Shown piece after piece: positions 35,642-36,290 of a stretch of 36,290 bases of DNA. This DNA comes from Cohnella nanjingensis (GTDB lineage Bacteria; Bacillota; Bacilli; Paenibacillales; Paenibacillaceae): positions 134,802 to 171,091 of the forward strand of contig NZ_JACJVP010000026.1 of NCBI RefSeq assembly GCF_014212125.1, written 5' to 3'. Each line of letters opens with the position of its first letter. Position 1 is the first letter of the stretch. Below the pieces are notes generated by a model that did no database searches, was not told the DNA's origin, and saw only the letters and a program-made list of their open reading frames with translations. The position numbers and the translations under genes were made by a program.

Positions 35642-36290
35642 TTTCTTCTGGAATCGTTGGTGGTTATAGAAGTGAATGTAGCGGTGAACTTCGTCCACGA
35701 GCTGCTTCTGGCTGGTGAAACGGTGGAGCCGAAGAGATTCACTTTTGAGATGACCGAAAAAGCTCCATACAGGCATTATCGTGACAATTGCCTTTGCGCG
35801 ACATGCTGGCTTGAATGCCATGACGTTTGAGCAGCTGGTTATACGGCTTGGATGTATACTGGAAACCACGGTCGCTATGCAGGAGAATCCCGCGTGTCTT
35901 TCGCTTGCGCATAGCCTTTTTCACGGTATCAAGCACAAGGCGAATGTCGTTGCGTGTGCTGATCTTGTAGGCAATTACTTCGTTATTATAGAGATCGTAA
36001 ATCGTCGAGAGATACAAGAACGATTGACCGAAGGGAAGATAGGCAATATCCGTAACCCACTTCTCAAGCGGACGTGTCGCCTGGAACTCTCGGTTAAGGA
36101 CATTGTCGGAGATAACATAGGCCTCTTTCGTGCCGAAATACGGTTTCTTACGTCGAATCACCGAGCGTATACCCAGTTCTTTCATGAGCCTGTAAACCCG
36201 CTTGTGATTGATCTTAAGGCCGTGAAATTTCTCAAGCCATGTACGCGTACGTAAGTAGCCATAGATCCTCCGCGTTCGCTTTCGGCATTC
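35597..36290 (-). pseudogene. IS3-family OrfB transposase, frameshifted and partial
   Basis: DDE-type integrase core. The upstream part runs off the right edge (the reading frame is open to 36290 and carries RRIYGYLRTR..HKRVYRLMKELGIR). Catalytic residues visible: first Asp in WVTDIAYL, second in LHSDRGFQY, and the Glu in DNACME. Immediately after that Glu the frame breaks at a run of five T (minus strand; 35757-35761): the protein reads ..MELFRSSQK and stops at 35739, while SFFGHLKSESLRLHRF..VEYRTKVA continues in another frame to 35597. The programmed shift of IS3 elements lies between orfA and orfB, not here, so this is an inactivating change unless it is a sequencing error in the homopolymer. 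Confidence 0.88.

Larger units (their letters stand above)
35567..36290 (-). mobile_element. IS3-family element, truncated by window edge
   Basis: Left end of an IS3-family (IS150-like) element. The terminal sequence is TGTCAAGTAGACA (35567-35579), a short palindrome, followed by the transposase 3' end. The element extends past 36290, so the other end and target duplication cannot be seen. Confidence 0.7.

Overview
The window looks like a chromosomal stretch from a GC-rich member of the Paenibacillaceae (Paenibacillus or Cohnella type). This rests on content, not on a marker gene: strong GGAGG ribosome-binding sites, frequent TTG/GTG starts, LplB/YtcP-type permeases, YesM/YesN and AraC regulators, Gram-positive lipoproteins, CcpA-type cre sites and a FIMAH-ended secreted glycosidase. 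Genes are GC-rich and intergenic spaces are AT-rich. Almost everything from 415 to 34654 reads on the minus strand, so transcription runs from right to left.

The window is a carbohydrate-utilization island with five glycoside hydrolases and four CUT1-type ABC importers. From left to right: (1) a 13-bp minisatellite (48-249); (2) an operon arsR-like regulator > GH51 arabinofuranosidase > cysteine-rich DUF6171 protein (3266 down to 415), with a clear promoter at one end and a UUCG-loop terminator at the other; (3) an arabino-oligosaccharide-type operon, lipoprotein > LplB permease > YtcP permease > GH51 AbfA (8632 to 3406), with a cre site upstream and an intercistronic hairpin after the lipoprotein gene; (4) a housekeeping insert with a DUF1304 membrane protein, a GlcG/HbpS-like protein and a YheC/D-like ATP-grasp protein (9060-11029); (5) a GH29 alpha-L-fucosidase with a membrane-bound AraC-type regulator, followed by a second LplB/YtcP/lipoprotein importer (18641 to 11166); (6) an alpha-mannan set, GH125 exo-alpha-1,6-mannosidase > two permeases > lipoprotein > terminator > large secreted GH76 endo-alpha-1,6-mannanase with three CBM6-like modules (26865 to 18892); (7) a remnant of an LtrA (low-temperature-requirement) membrane protein fused end to end with a YesN regulator; (8) YesM/YesN two-component system and a fourth importer (34654 to 27938); (9) on the plus strand, an AT-richer flavodoxin-fold quinone reductase; (10) a frameshifted IS3-family transposase running off the right edge.

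Proposed logic (inference): secreted GH76 cuts alpha-1,6-mannan outside the cell, importers bring in oligosaccharides, and cytoplasmic GH125, GH51 and GH29 trim them to monosaccharides. None of the four importers has an ATPase gene here, so all four probably share an MsmX-like ATPase encoded elsewhere. Control appears layered: an ArsR-like repressor with a large unassigned C-terminal domain, a membrane AraC regulator, a YesMN two-component system, and CcpA through one upstream and one intragenic cre-like site.

The most unusual elements are the ArsR regulator with its C-terminal domain and its palindrome inside its own promoter, the intragenic cre in GH125, the CBM6 triplet in which the middle copy has lost its EAE motif, the near-perfect anti-SD match ahead of GH76, and the YesN/LtrA deletion scar.
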